Positions 19,752 to 29,499 of a DNA stretch of 64,000 bases are shown here, in pieces. The notes below the pieces were generated by a model that did not search any database, was not told the origin of the DNA, and worked only from the letters and a program-made list of their open reading frames with translations. Position 1 is the first letter of the stretch; every line of letters begins with the position of its first letter. Origin of the DNA: Actinomycetota bacterium (GTDB lineage Bacteria > Actinomycetota > Acidimicrobiia > IMCC26256 > PALSA-555); the NCBI GenBank assembly GCA_003140175.1, contig PLJD01000007.1, positions 1 through 64,000 of the forward strand. Reading direction: 5' to 3'. A program made the translations under genes and the position numbers.

Positions 19752-19993
19752 TTACCGGGGGTCGACTCGGTCGAGATTCCACTGCCGGCCGACCGAGCAC
19801 AGCCACGCCGAGTCGTCGTCGGCGGGGGGTAGCACGAAGCGGCTGATAGGGCGCTGGCCGCCTTCGTGGTCGCTGTACAGCAGATGGATCGTCAGGCGAT
19901 CTCGCGCTGCGATCGCGTCGCGGAGCTGGCGATAGCCAGGACGAGCGTGCCGCCGGCGGTCGCCAGCGAGGAGATCGTTGACCAGTCCGCCAT
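19752..19993 (-). pseudogene. Internally deleted, frameshifted remnant of a small membrane protein
   Basis: N-term MADWSTISSLATAGGTLVLAIASSATR in one frame, C-term RDRLTIHLLYSDHEGGQRPISRFVLPPADDDSAWLCSVGRQWNLDRVDPR in another. Confidence 0.5.
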
Positions 19994-20058
19994 GGTCCCC
20001 CTGGAGGTTACGGGCCGGCCGCCCCGTCCGACCCGCTCGAGCGGCTGGCGCGCCGAGG

Positions 20059-21519
20059 TCACCCGAGCGGCAAGGGCGCGACGTAGTAGGCGGCGGCGGC
20101 GGTCCGGAGATAGCCGCCATCATCGTCGGACACGGTGGCGACGTGGGTGTTGCACGCCGTTCCGGTGCTCAGTCCGTCGGTTGTGCAGAAGGAGGACGGG
20201 TTGGTGATTCCGTCGTGGTCGGCGTCCGTGTTCGTGGTGCTTCCCGTGGTGGCTTGCCCGTACAGCACCGCGATCGCGCCGACGGTGGTGAGCTCGTTCG
20301 GATGGGCGAAGAAGTACTCGGCTTTGTTGTCCTGGTAGTGGCCGGGGGTGTTGTTCTCGGATCGTGACCACTGGTTGCCGAGCGGGACCTGCCAGACGAT
20401 GGCCCGTCGTCCGGTCGTCGAGGTCACCGCGCTGAGGTACTGCTCCCAGCGAGTGAAGTCGGGCAGGGTGACGTTGCGCTGGTCCCAAAACGCGTTGGAC
20501 TGCCCGAGCACGTACTTCGCGTAGCCCGCGTCGCGGTTGGCGACGTCGTTGAAGACGAGGTTATACGTGGAGGTCCCGGCGGGCGCCGACGTCACCCCGC
20601 TGGCCGCCGCGAACGATCCCGCGAGGTCACCTTGTGTCGTGCCGTTCAGCGCGGCACTGGGGTCGCTGCCGATGTCCGGTCCGGTGGACCAGTTGCTGAC
20701 GTGGAACCCGAGCTCGACGTTGGGGGCGTACCGATCGCGGAGATGCAAGAGCGCGAGGTTAAAGCCGCGCCACGTGTTGGGGTAGGCGGCGACGTCGGCG
20801 TTCCCGCTGCTGGCAACCGAGGCGCGCAGCAGGTTCGGATCATTCCCGGTACCGGTGCAGTACCCGTAGCAGTTATCGGCTGGGTCGAGCACCGCCTGTT
20901 CGGCGTAACCCGACAGGTCGGGTTCCACCTGGACAATGACCGTGCCGCCGTACCCGGCGAGGCCACCGACCGTGGTCGAGCCCAGTCGCTGCAGCAGCGT
21001 GGTGAAGTCCTGGTAGTAGGCCGCCATCAACGCAGTGGTGTTGAGGTTGGTGAGGTCCTGCCGGGCCTCGCCGCAGCTCCCGCATGGGCCGGTCGACTGC
21101 AGGAGCATGTAGTAGGTGAGAACGGGGATCGCGCCGCGTGCTTTGGCCGCCTGGGCGTAGAGCAGCGGGAACTGCGCGTTGGCGTTCCAGGTCTGCCAGC
21201 CCCCGCCGGTGTTCACCCCACCGGCTAGGTACTGATACGCGTAGTCGAACGGCACGCCGGTGCTCGCGACCCATCCGGAGGGGGCGAGGTCGTCGGTCGA
21301 GGCGGCCAGACCGATTCCGAGCCGGTCCGGCAGCCCGGCCGGCAGCGCCCCGGGAGGGGTCATCGCCGGTGGCGTGGTGGGCGGGGGCGTCGGCGGCGGT
21401 GTCGTCGGTGGCGGGGGCAGCGGGGCGCAGGCCGTGACCAGGATCCCCAGCAGCCCGAGCGCGACCGCGACCCGCCGGCCGGCGGAGCCGGTCAGCCGGC
21501 GGGGACGAGGCACGGGCAT
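20059..21519 (-). CDS. Secreted lipoprotein, TIM-barrel glycoside-hydrolase-like
   Basis: Signal plus lipobox LVTAC, Pro/Thr linker, long Trp/Tyr-rich globular domain. Confidence 0.6.
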   Translation of the reverse strand: MPVPRPRRLTGSAGRRVAVALGLLGILVTACAPLPPPPTTPPPTPPPTTPPAMTPPGALPAGLPDRLGIGLAASTDDLAPSGWVASTGVPFDYAYQYLAGGVNTGGGWQTWNANAQFPLLYAQAAKARGAIPVLTYYMLLQSTGPCGSCGEARQDLTNLNTTALMAAYYQDFTTLLQRLGSTTVGGLAGYGGTVIVQVEPDLSGYAEQAVLDPADNCYGYCTGTGNDPNLLRASVASSGNADVAAYPNTWRGFNLALLHLRDRYAPNVELGFHVSNWSTGPDIGSDPSAALNGTTQGDLAGSFAAASGVTSAPAGTSTYNLVFNDVANRDAGYAKYVLGQSNAFWDQRNVTLPDFTRWEQYLSAVTSTTGRRAIVWQVPLGNQWSRSENNTPGHYQDNKAEYFFAHPNELTTVGAIAVLYGQATTGSTTNTDADHDGITNPSSFCTTDGLSTGTACNTHVATVSDDDGGYLRTAAAAYYVAPLPLG

Positions 21520-21646
21520 GGCGACTCCGGATGGACGATCTCCCCACTCTTGTCGGCCGGGACAGGCCCCAGACTGAAGCCCTGATCGAGAGCCGAACCC
21601 AACCGGCGATGCCCGTCCGCTCGGGCCGCCCCCTCCGGCGGGCGCC

Positions 21647-22684
21647 TCACAGGGGGAGGTCGAACACCTCCAGGACCTCGATCGCTCGGATGCTTCGAAC
21701 CAGCAGCGCCCGACACAGCTCGACGTGGCGTGGGTCCTCGACGGTCAGCGCGCCGGCGGCAATGACGGGATAGACGAAGCCCAGCATGGCCCCGTGCCGA
21801 TACATGTCCCACGCCCAGCGTTCGTCGGGCTTGATGCCATGGTCGGCGAGGTCGGCGAGATAGGTGGAGAACGCGTCCTCGTACCCTTCGCTGCCCCCGA
21901 TGTTCACGCTCTGCGTGATGAGGTACGCGAGATCTCGCGGGGCCGCTGAGCGGTCGACTAGCTGCCAGTCGACGGCGATGACCTCACCGTCCGGCGTGAA
22001 GAACAGGTTGTCGAGGCGCCAGTCGGCGTGCGAGAGCACGAGCGGAGGTTCGGAGAGCCGTGCGAACAACGCCGGGATCTTTGCGACGTAGGTGTCGCCG
22101 AAGGTCTGGACGGCGGGGCTGATCGCGTCGGGGAACAGCTCTTGTAGGCGTGGCCAGGCGAGCTCGTAGGCCATCGCGACGGCCCCGGGGTACGGGTCGT
22201 CGCAGAGGCGGGAGAGCCAGCCGACCTCCGCGAGGGTGGGATCATCCCAGAAGCAGGCATGCAACCGCGCCAGGGTGCGGATCGCCGCCCGCGCCTCGCC
22301 GAGGGTGCAGCCGACCACTTGATCCAGCGCCCGGCCGCGCGGCGCGACGTCTTCGAGGAGTAGCACCGTGTCCTGCGTCCCGGGATCGTGAGCGGCGTAG
22401 TGACAGGCCGGATGTCCGATCGTGGTGCGGTCCGAGAGCTCGGTGTAGAACCCGACCTCGCGCCCGTACATGTTCAGCACCGCCGCGACGAACCGAGTCT
22501 CGTCCGTCGGCGCGGCCAGCTTGGCGATGACCGTCGACTCTCCGTCGAGGTCGAGTCGGAAGAGCTGCCCGACCAGGCCCACGCCGACCCCGAGTGGTGT
22601 CGGCGTGACGCGCGTGATCGGGCGTCCCAGCGCCTCGCTACACCATTCCGGGGTGAGCTCGGCGACCGTCGTGGGAATTTTCAC
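21647..22684 (-). CDS. Phosphotransferase (APH-like) family protein
   Basis: LVLSHADWRLDNLFFTPDGEVIAVDWQLVDRSAAPRDLAYL. Confidence 0.85.
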   Translation of the reverse strand: MKIPTTVAELTPEWCSEALGRPITRVTPTPLGVGVGLVGQLFRLDLDGESTVIAKLAAPTDETRFVAAVLNMYGREVGFYTELSDRTTIGHPACHYAAHDPGTQDTVLLLEDVAPRGRALDQVVGCTLGEARAAIRTLARLHACFWDDPTLAEVGWLSRLCDDPYPGAVAMAYELAWPRLQELFPDAISPAVQTFGDTYVAKIPALFARLSEPPLVLSHADWRLDNLFFTPDGEVIAVDWQLVDRSAAPRDLAYLITQSVNIGGSEGYEDAFSTYLADLADHGIKPDERWAWDMYRHGAMLGFVYPVIAAGALTVEDPRHVELCRALLVRSIRAIEVLEVFDLPL

Positions 22685-23442
22685 TCGGGGTCGAGTCCGG
22701 TGAGCAGCCACTCGGTGAGCCGTCGGGGGGTCTCGGTGAAGAGCGGAAACACCGCGTCCCGCCGGGGAAGCCGGACGTGGCGTCGGCCGTGCTCGATCGC
22801 CTCGACCAGGGAGACGGCGACGCGGTCCATGTCGAGATCAGCCGCCAGATGCAAGGTTTCGAGGCGCTGCAGGGCACGACGGGTCGGCTCGTGGACACGC
22901 AGACTCTCCATCATCGTGCTGTCCACCGGGCCGATCTCAACCAACGTCGTCGTGATCGGCGTTCCTTTCAGCTCGGCGCGCAACGATGCGGTGAAGTGGC
23001 TGAGTCCGGCCTTCGACGTCGAGTATGGAACGAGACCGGGCAGCGCGTTGGTCCCCGCGAGCGACGAGACGTTCACGATGTGGCCTCGGGCCTGGGTACG
23101 CATGTATGGGATAGCGGCGCGGCTCATCAGCATCGGTGCGAGCAGGTTGACCATGATCAGCTCACAGATGCGTTCCGACGCCAGCTCGGTGAACGTCCCG
23201 GTGAGGTCGAGCCCGGCGTTGTTCACGAGGACATCGATGGGACCGTCGGCCGCGATGCGGCGGACGAGTTCGGTGATTCCCTCCGCTTCGGCGAGATCGG
23301 CCGGATACGCGTCGCCGCCGAGGTCGGCGGCCAGTTTCGCGATCGGATCCTGCGACCGGGCGACGAGCGCCACCCGCGCGCCTCGGTCCGCGACGAGTGC
23401 GGCGAGGCGGGCCCCGAGACCGCGAGACGCGCCGGTGACCAC
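22681..23442 (-). CDS. SDR family oxidoreductase (true start probably slightly upstream, see findings)
   Basis: VTGASRGLGARLAALVADRG…YSTSKAGLSHF. Confidence 0.9.
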   Translation of the reverse strand: MVTGASRGLGARLAALVADRGARVALVARSQDPIAKLAADLGGDAYPADLAEAEGITELVRRIAADGPIDVLVNNAGLDLTGTFTELASERICELIMVNLLAPMLMSRAAIPYMRTQARGHIVNVSSLAGTNALPGLVPYSTSKAGLSHFTASLRAELKGTPITTTLVEIGPVDSTMMESLRVHEPTRRALQRLETLHLAADLDMDRVAVSLVEAIEHGRRHVRLPRRDAVFPLFTETPRRLTEWLLTGLDPE

Positions 23443-23462
23443 GCCCCGAGCCCCCGCCAGCT

Positions 23463-24602
23463 TCAGACGGGTGCTCCCGCTTGGCGATCGCTCTCGATCG
23501 CGTTCAGCTCGGAGTATTCAGCGCTGGTATCGACAAAGTCCTCGTACTCGATCACACCCATGTCACGGAAGCGGTCGCGCAGCCAGGGCCGGCGTTCGTC
23601 GAGCAGCCCGAGCTTCTTGCAGTTCGGCACGATCTTGGAGAACAGCATCCGCTGGAACAGGAGCTCCTCCTCGTTGTTCTGCCGAATAAAGTACGGGACG
23701 ATCGCCCGAGCGGACACGCCGAGGCGCTCCCAAACCTCCTGATGGAGAAACCGGTCGCGCATTCGCAGTGTCCCGTCGTAGACGAACTCCTGGCGCTCAC
23801 GAAGCTCGGGTCCGGTCAGGTCCCGGTATGCCTCTTGCAGCGAGAGGACGCCGAACGCGACGTGGCGAGCCTCGTCGCTCATCACGTATCGGATCAGCTG
23901 CTTCAACAATGGCTCGGAGGTCGTCTTGTACATGGCACCGAACGCCGCGAGGGCGAGGCCCTCGATGAGGATCTGCATGCCGAGATAGGTGATGTCCCAG
24001 CGGGAGTCGGCGAGCACGTCGTCGATCAACGCTCGTAAGTGGGCGTTGATCGAGTAGCGGGTGGCGGTCTTCTCGTCGAGGTAGCGGGCGAAGACTTCGA
24101 CGTGGCGCGCCTCGTCCATCACTTGCGTCGAGGCGTAGTACTTGGCGTCGATCCACGGGACGGTCTCGACGATGCGGGCCGTGCACAACAGGGCGCCTTG
24201 TTCGCCGTGCAGGAACTGGCTGACCCGGTGTGAGAGGTTCTCCATGGCGTAGCGGGTGATCTCTGGTTCGCCCCACGAGGCGACCGGTGACCCCGGCTCC
24301 TCGACGAGCGACCGGACGTACTGCATGCGGCGGTCGTTGCGCGAGAGCTCGACCGCGGTTCGCTCCGGATCGACGTCGATCGACCAGTCCAGGTCGACCG
24401 TGCCGTTCCATTGCGCGATCTTGGCTTTCTCGTAGAGCTTGTCGAGCGCGGGTCGGGAGCCCTTCGCGTAGTCCCAGGTGAAGGTGGCATCGAACGCCGC
24501 GCCGACCGGGTGCAGCAGCTCCCCGTCGTCGGCGGTCGCAAGGGCGAGGATGGCCTCGAGATCGTCGTGGGCACGCGGGCTCGGCACCCCGATCACCTCC
24601 AC
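23463..24602 (-). CDS. Ferritin-like (diiron) domain protein
   Basis: QVMDEARHVEVFARYL and MSDEARHVAFGVL paired ExxH motifs. Confidence 0.8.
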   Translation of the reverse strand: MEVIGVPSPRAHDDLEAILALATADDGELLHPVGAAFDATFTWDYAKGSRPALDKLYEKAKIAQWNGTVDLDWSIDVDPERTAVELSRNDRRMQYVRSLVEEPGSPVASWGEPEITRYAMENLSHRVSQFLHGEQGALLCTARIVETVPWIDAKYYASTQVMDEARHVEVFARYLDEKTATRYSINAHLRALIDDVLADSRWDITYLGMQILIEGLALAAFGAMYKTTSEPLLKQLIRYVMSDEARHVAFGVLSLQEAYRDLTGPELRERQEFVYDGTLRMRDRFLHQEVWERLGVSARAIVPYFIRQNNEEELLFQRMLFSKIVPNCKKLGLLDERRPWLRDRFRDMGVIEYEDFVDTSAEYSELNAIESDRQAGAPV

Positions 24603-24911
24603 CCCCAGCTTCAGGTCACCCGATCCTCGCGCGTGTCCCTGCCCGCGTCGATAGCTCGAGCCAGGCCACGAGTCCGATCATCGCTGCGTGGCTGATCGGT
24701 CATCGCACGCGGGGTCGCGGGAGCCGACCCACGATCTCGGGCCCCGACCAGGGGCCGGGTCTCCCACCTCGACGGACGGACGCGTGGGGTTGTCAAGCCG
24801 GGGTTCGGTCCGTGCCCCCGGCCAGGCGTCGTGACCGCCGGGTCGTCGCGATCTGCTCGCGCCGACCGCCGAAACGTCTATTGGCCAGTCACGGCCCGTC
24901 CGGCGCGGCCC

Positions 24912-25481
24912 TCAGCTGGTGTTGTCGCTGTGCTTGATGTCCGTCTCGGACTTGTGCCAGACCGGGCTGTCGCCGGCTGTCTCCACGTTGAACCCGTAGT
25001 CGAAGGCCAGCGAGCCGCCGAGCGTGCCGCCCATGATGGTCAGGAAGGCAGCGACGAGGGACAGCACGAGCGAGACGACCGGGGTGGAGGAGTGGCCGGG
25101 GTAGGCGAGGATGCGGGTGCCGAGGTTGGCCAAGACCAGCACGGTGACGGTGACCATCGTCAGCGCGTGGGCGTTGGCAGTGCGGCGGGCCTGCGTTCCA
25201 GCCTCGGTGGAGCGCAGCCAGTCCCAGAATCCGGTCAGTGCTGCGAGGAGGGAGACGGCGCCGCCCGCCACGAGGACGAACGTGCCCGCCCGGTAGAAGT
25301 CGCGGGCCCAGCGCTCATGCTGTCCGGCGACGGAGATGACGTCGAAGGCGGCGGCGATCATGTATGCCCCGACGGGCACATCGGTGAGCGGCGGGTGCAG
25401 GGGCTTGCCGGCCCAGCCTCGTAGTCCCTTGAAGGTGCGGCCGCGAAGGGTCAGTGCCGGACGGAACGAGAGGTGACGCAT
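24912..25481 (-). CDS. DUF2231 membrane protein
   Basis: GKPLHPPLTDVPVGAYMIAAAFDVIS, four TM. Confidence 0.8.
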   Translation of the reverse strand: MRHLSFRPALTLRGRTFKGLRGWAGKPLHPPLTDVPVGAYMIAAAFDVISVAGQHERWARDFYRAGTFVLVAGGAVSLLAALTGFWDWLRSTEAGTQARRTANAHALTMVTVTVLVLANLGTRILAYPGHSSTPVVSLVLSLVAAFLTIMGGTLGGSLAFDYGFNVETAGDSPVWHKSETDIKHSDNTS

Positions 25482-25927
25482 TGTGATCTCCTGTCACGGG
25501 ACAGCGGTTCGGCGTTCTCGGTCGGGGTTGGAGGTGGCGTGAGCTCGTGCGCAGAGTTCCTGGCGGGGGCGGGGGTCGACTCGGAGCCCGCCGCGGAGCG
25601 CCGACGTGACCGTACGCGACCCGACGGCTTGGGCGACGCCGTCGTGGACGACAACACCACCCGGCTCCCCGACTGCCTGTTCTCCGCCGTCTCCGGGGGG
25701 CGATCGCGATCTCGTCTGGCCCAAGCCTGGCGCTGAGTGTCTCCCGGCACCGACCCTCGCGGCTGATCTGCGGCCGACCACCGACTGGGGCGCTCTCCGG
25801 GCGGCCCACTCAGCGACCGAGACCACCCAGTTGTGGGCGGAGCTGACCGAGCAGCCCGTGAGGTCCCGAGCCAGGAGAATTCACGCTTGACCTTGCCACG
25901 GTGTGAGGGCGGATCACTGAGGTCGTC

Positions 25928-26766
25928 ATGTTGAACATCGGAGAGTTCGCCCGACTCGGACAGGTCTCGCCCCGGATGCTGCGCCACTACGACGAGCTGG
26001 GATTGCTCCAGCCCAGCCGGGTCGACGCGGCAACGGGATATCGGTCCTATGCCGTGGCCCAGCGGAGCCGGCTCCACCGGCTCCTGGCGCTGCGGGATCT
26101 CGGCTTCAGCCTCGAGCAGATCGGCGGGCTGCTCGATGCGGAGCCTCCGCTCGATCAGCTGCGGGGCATGCTGCGCATTCGCCAGGCCCAAATCGAGCAG
26201 ACCGTGGCCGACGAGCAAGCCCGACTCCGCCGAGTCGAAGCGCACCTCCGAGCACTCGAAGGGAGCACCATGATGAACAGTCCCAACGTCGTCGTCAAGA
26301 CCACCGAGGCGATGCGGATCGCACAGGCCTCCGCCACTGCGCCCGGGTTCGGGTCTGAGAACCTGGGGCCGGTCTTCGGCCGACTGCTTCCGGATGTGTT
26401 GGCCCACCTCGACCGGGCTGGTGCCCGACCCGGTGTCTGCGTCGGATGGTATGAGGAACCCAACGACGACAGAGTGTCGTGCTCCACGCCGGCTTCGATC
26501 TCGGCGACCAGACTGTCTCTGACGATGGCCCGGTCCGGGTGGAGGAGCTGCCGAGCATTGAGGTGGCATCAGTCCTGCACCATGGGTCTATGGAAAACGT
26601 CGAGCCGGTCTACGAGGCCTTGGTGGGCTGGAGCGAAGACAGCGGCGATCGCCTCGCCGGGCGCAGCCGCGACCTCGATCTCGATCTCGATCTCGATCTC
26701 GAATGGCACGATAACAACCCCGCGGCGAATGTGACCGAGCTCCAGATGCCCATCGCCCGCCCGTAG
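25928..26766 (+). pseudogene. MerR-family regulator with GyrI-like C-terminal domain, frameshifted near 26475
   Basis: MLNIGEFARLGQVSPRMLRHYDELGLLQPSRV… then GyrI-like part continues in another frame (LHAGFDLGDQTVSDDGPVRVEELPSIEVASVLHHGSMENVEPVYEALVGW). Confidence 0.7.
26674..26703 (+). repeat. Hexanucleotide tandem repeat (CTCGAT)4 plus CTCGAA
   Basis: Read directly: ctcgatctcgatctcgatctcgatctcgaa. Confidence 0.95.
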
Positions 26767-26832
26767 CCACCCCAGCACCGAAGCCCCGGTGGTCACCTCG
26801 TTCACGAGCACCGAACAACCGGCCGCGATCGG

Positions 26833-29499
26833 CTAGTCACCAAGCGTCGTCGATCGTGCGACGGGCTCCACCGGCACGCTCCTGCGAGCCAGCAGGGCAG
26901 CGGCGTGATCGAGTTCTGACCCCCCACCGGGTTCACCGGCACGGCGGATGCGCCGGCGGGATCGGCCCGGCCGGGCTCCGAGGTCTCGGGACCCGACGGT
27001 GCTGGTCGCGGACCGCCGACGACGCGGGCTCGTCGGTAAGGAACTGGTCGCGGCCAGCGCCGAGCCCCGTTCGGGGGCGCTGGCCGCAGCGCCGACGCCA
27101 GCGCGGAGCAGCGTCGGGAGTATCGCGAGCGCGATGAGGTAGATGCCCAGCGCCAGGGCCAGCACGACACCGAAGCCGAACGTCATGGCGAGGATGGTCG
27201 ACAGCACCGAGCCGATGACCGACGCGAAGCCGCTCACCGCCCATCCCCACGCGACGTACTCGCGGGCGTGGTCGGTGGTGCGGGCGACCGCTCCGAGGCC
27301 GAGCGGCATGAACATGCCCAGGCAGACACCGAGGGGGGCGAGCACCGCGAGCGCGACCAGGATCCGGGCCGCCAACGGCCAGCTCAACAGCGCGGTGGTC
27401 AGCGGCATCAGCCCGAAGAGGTAGAAGAGCGTCAGCGCCGTGATCGCTGCGACCAGCACTGGTGCGACGCTCGCGCCCCGGTCCTTGAACCGCTCGCTCA
27501 GGTACGCGCCGACGCCGGTGAAGATCAGGAGCGACATGAGCGTCACGGTGAGCGAGTAGGTCGGGTAACCCAGGAAGAGGGTGAGCCGCTCGATCAGCGT
27601 CACCTCGAAGAAGATGAACCCGAGGCCCAGCAGCCCGAAATAGGTGGCCGACCGACGTTTGTGGGGCAGCGCCGACCAGGTCTTTCGAATGGCCAGGAAC
27701 GGCAGGAGGAGGAACACGGCCGCGAGCAGCACCGAGATGCCGAGCAGGAGGACAAGGACACGTTCACCGATCGCCTCTTCAAAGTCGTGGGGATCGATCG
27801 GCTTGGTGAAGTCGCGCAGAACCTGGGTAAAGGACGTGAAGTGCCAGAAGAACGGCTGGTTGTCGGTGACGGGCCGCACGTCGAACGGGTAACTGTCATA
27901 GAAGGAGTCGATCCGGCTGCCCGGCGTCCGCACGAGCTTGCTGACCTCGTTCGCCTTGCCCGCATGACCGGGGGCGTAGAGGAGCGAAGCCCCGGGAATG
28001 GTCGGAATCGCGGCCAGGAAGCGGTCCACGTCGGTCGCCGTGAACGCCTGCCGCTTGACGAGGATGGTGGTGAGTGACCGGCCCAGCACATCAGCGGATG
28101 AGGTCGCGACGAGGATATGGTCGGTCGGGTCGTGGATCCCGAGCTTGCCAAGCGCGCTCCTAGCGGTCGCGACGTAGCGCAGGGTCCGATTTGGCTTGTC
28201 GAACTCGCCGAACTGGACGGCCAGGATCCCATTCGGGGCGAGGTGGTTGAGGCTGCTGACCACGGCGTTCGTCGTGTACAGATAGCTCTCCGAGAGCACG
28301 AACGCGTCGGCGGTGGCCGCGTTCGTTGCTGAGTAGCTGTCCGGGGCGGGGAACCAGACGAGGTTGTACTGCTTGTCGCTTCGCGCGAGGTAGGAGCGAC
28401 CGTCGCCGTTGACGTAATGGACCTTCGGATTCTGTGCCAGATGGCCGTCGTACGACGCGTACTTGTCAGTGACCAGCGAGTAGGTCACGGGGTTGAGCTC
28501 TACCGCGTCGATGTGGCCGGCGTTGAAGTAGAGGGAGGTGAGGATCTCGTTGCCGCCCGCGGCACCGATGATCAAGACGCGGCGGGGCGGCTTGCCTGCC
28601 ACCGCGAACGGGAGCTTGCGGGGGTCCGTATTGAAACGGGTCAGCGTGGCCGGGTTGCCGTCGTAGCGGTAGATGGCCGAGCCGAGCAGCCCATCGTGGA
28701 AGAGCAGCCGCTCGTTACCCAAGTTGGTGACGTCAACCCGGAAGATTGGGCTCCAGGCGGAGTAGATCGTGTTGGCCGACGTGAGGCTGGTCTTAGTGGC
28801 GTCGTCGCGCTGCTCGGGTAAGAGCTGGGGCTGAACGACGAGCGTGCCGAGGACGACGACGAGGACGGCACCGACGCCGATGGTTCGTCGGTAGTCGCGG
28901 ACGGCGATCAAGAGTCCCGCCAACGCGAGGATGAGGCCGGCGAGCATGATCGTGGCGGGCGGGCCGATCGACCCGATCAGCGCGACGACGACCGCGCAGG
29001 CCAGACCCGCGCCGAGTAGGTCGGCGAAGTAGAGGCGACCGATCCGGTCCGAGCGTCGCGCGAAGAGCGTCGCCACGATCACGCCCACGGCGAGGAACGA
29101 GCCGAAGATCGCGACGCAGATCACCAGCAGCCGGACCACACTCGAGACCTGCGCCCGTGTGCCGGAGCTCCAGATGTTCAGCGTGTCGATCGACACCCGG
29201 GCGACGACGATGTAGCCGATCACGACCGTGACCGCGCCGCTCAGAAAGCTCCAGAGCAGGACGGTGTTCGTCTTTGCACGCCGGATGCGCCCCGAGATGG
29301 TGACGATGACACCGCCGGATCCAATGCCGAGCAGGGCGAGGCCGATGACGAGATACGTGTAGTAGTAGAAGAGCTTGAAGGAGATGACCCGCGTGTAGCT
29401 GATCTCGAGCAGCAGCGCGGCGAAGCTGGCCGCGAAGATCTCGAGGCCGTAGGCGCGCAGCCCCGACTCGGCAGGCTCCGTGCCGGGGTTTGCGGTCAT
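26833..29499 (-). CDS. Large multi-pass membrane protein with spermidine-synthase-like (methyltransferase-fold) domain
   Basis: ASFAALLLEISYTRVISFKLFYYYTYLVIGLALLGIGSGG; RRVLIIGAAGGNEILTSLYFNAGHIDAVELNP. Confidence 0.8.
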   Translation of the reverse strand: MTANPGTEPAESGLRAYGLEIFAASFAALLLEISYTRVISFKLFYYYTYLVIGLALLGIGSGGVIVTISGRIRRAKTNTVLLWSFLSGAVTVVIGYIVVARVSIDTLNIWSSGTRAQVSSVVRLLVICVAIFGSFLAVGVIVATLFARRSDRIGRLYFADLLGAGLACAVVVALIGSIGPPATIMLAGLILALAGLLIAVRDYRRTIGVGAVLVVVLGTLVVQPQLLPEQRDDATKTSLTSANTIYSAWSPIFRVDVTNLGNERLLFHDGLLGSAIYRYDGNPATLTRFNTDPRKLPFAVAGKPPRRVLIIGAAGGNEILTSLYFNAGHIDAVELNPVTYSLVTDKYASYDGHLAQNPKVHYVNGDGRSYLARSDKQYNLVWFPAPDSYSATNAATADAFVLSESYLYTTNAVVSSLNHLAPNGILAVQFGEFDKPNRTLRYVATARSALGKLGIHDPTDHILVATSSADVLGRSLTTILVKRQAFTATDVDRFLAAIPTIPGASLLYAPGHAGKANEVSKLVRTPGSRIDSFYDSYPFDVRPVTDNQPFFWHFTSFTQVLRDFTKPIDPHDFEEAIGERVLVLLLGISVLLAAVFLLLPFLAIRKTWSALPHKRRSATYFGLLGLGFIFFEVTLIERLTLFLGYPTYSLTVTLMSLLIFTGVGAYLSERFKDRGASVAPVLVAAITALTLFYLFGLMPLTTALLSWPLAARILVALAVLAPLGVCLGMFMPLGLGAVARTTDHAREYVAWGWAVSGFASVIGSVLSTILAMTFGFGVVLALALGIYLIALAILPTLLRAGVGAAASAPERGSALAATSSLPTSPRRRRSATSTVGSRDLGARPGRSRRRIRRAGEPGGGSELDHAAALLARRSVPVEPVARSTTLGD

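Noticed and set aside
26674-26703. Possible CRISPR or regulatory repeat
   Set aside because: Contiguous 6-nt microsatellite without spacers, lying inside a coding frame.
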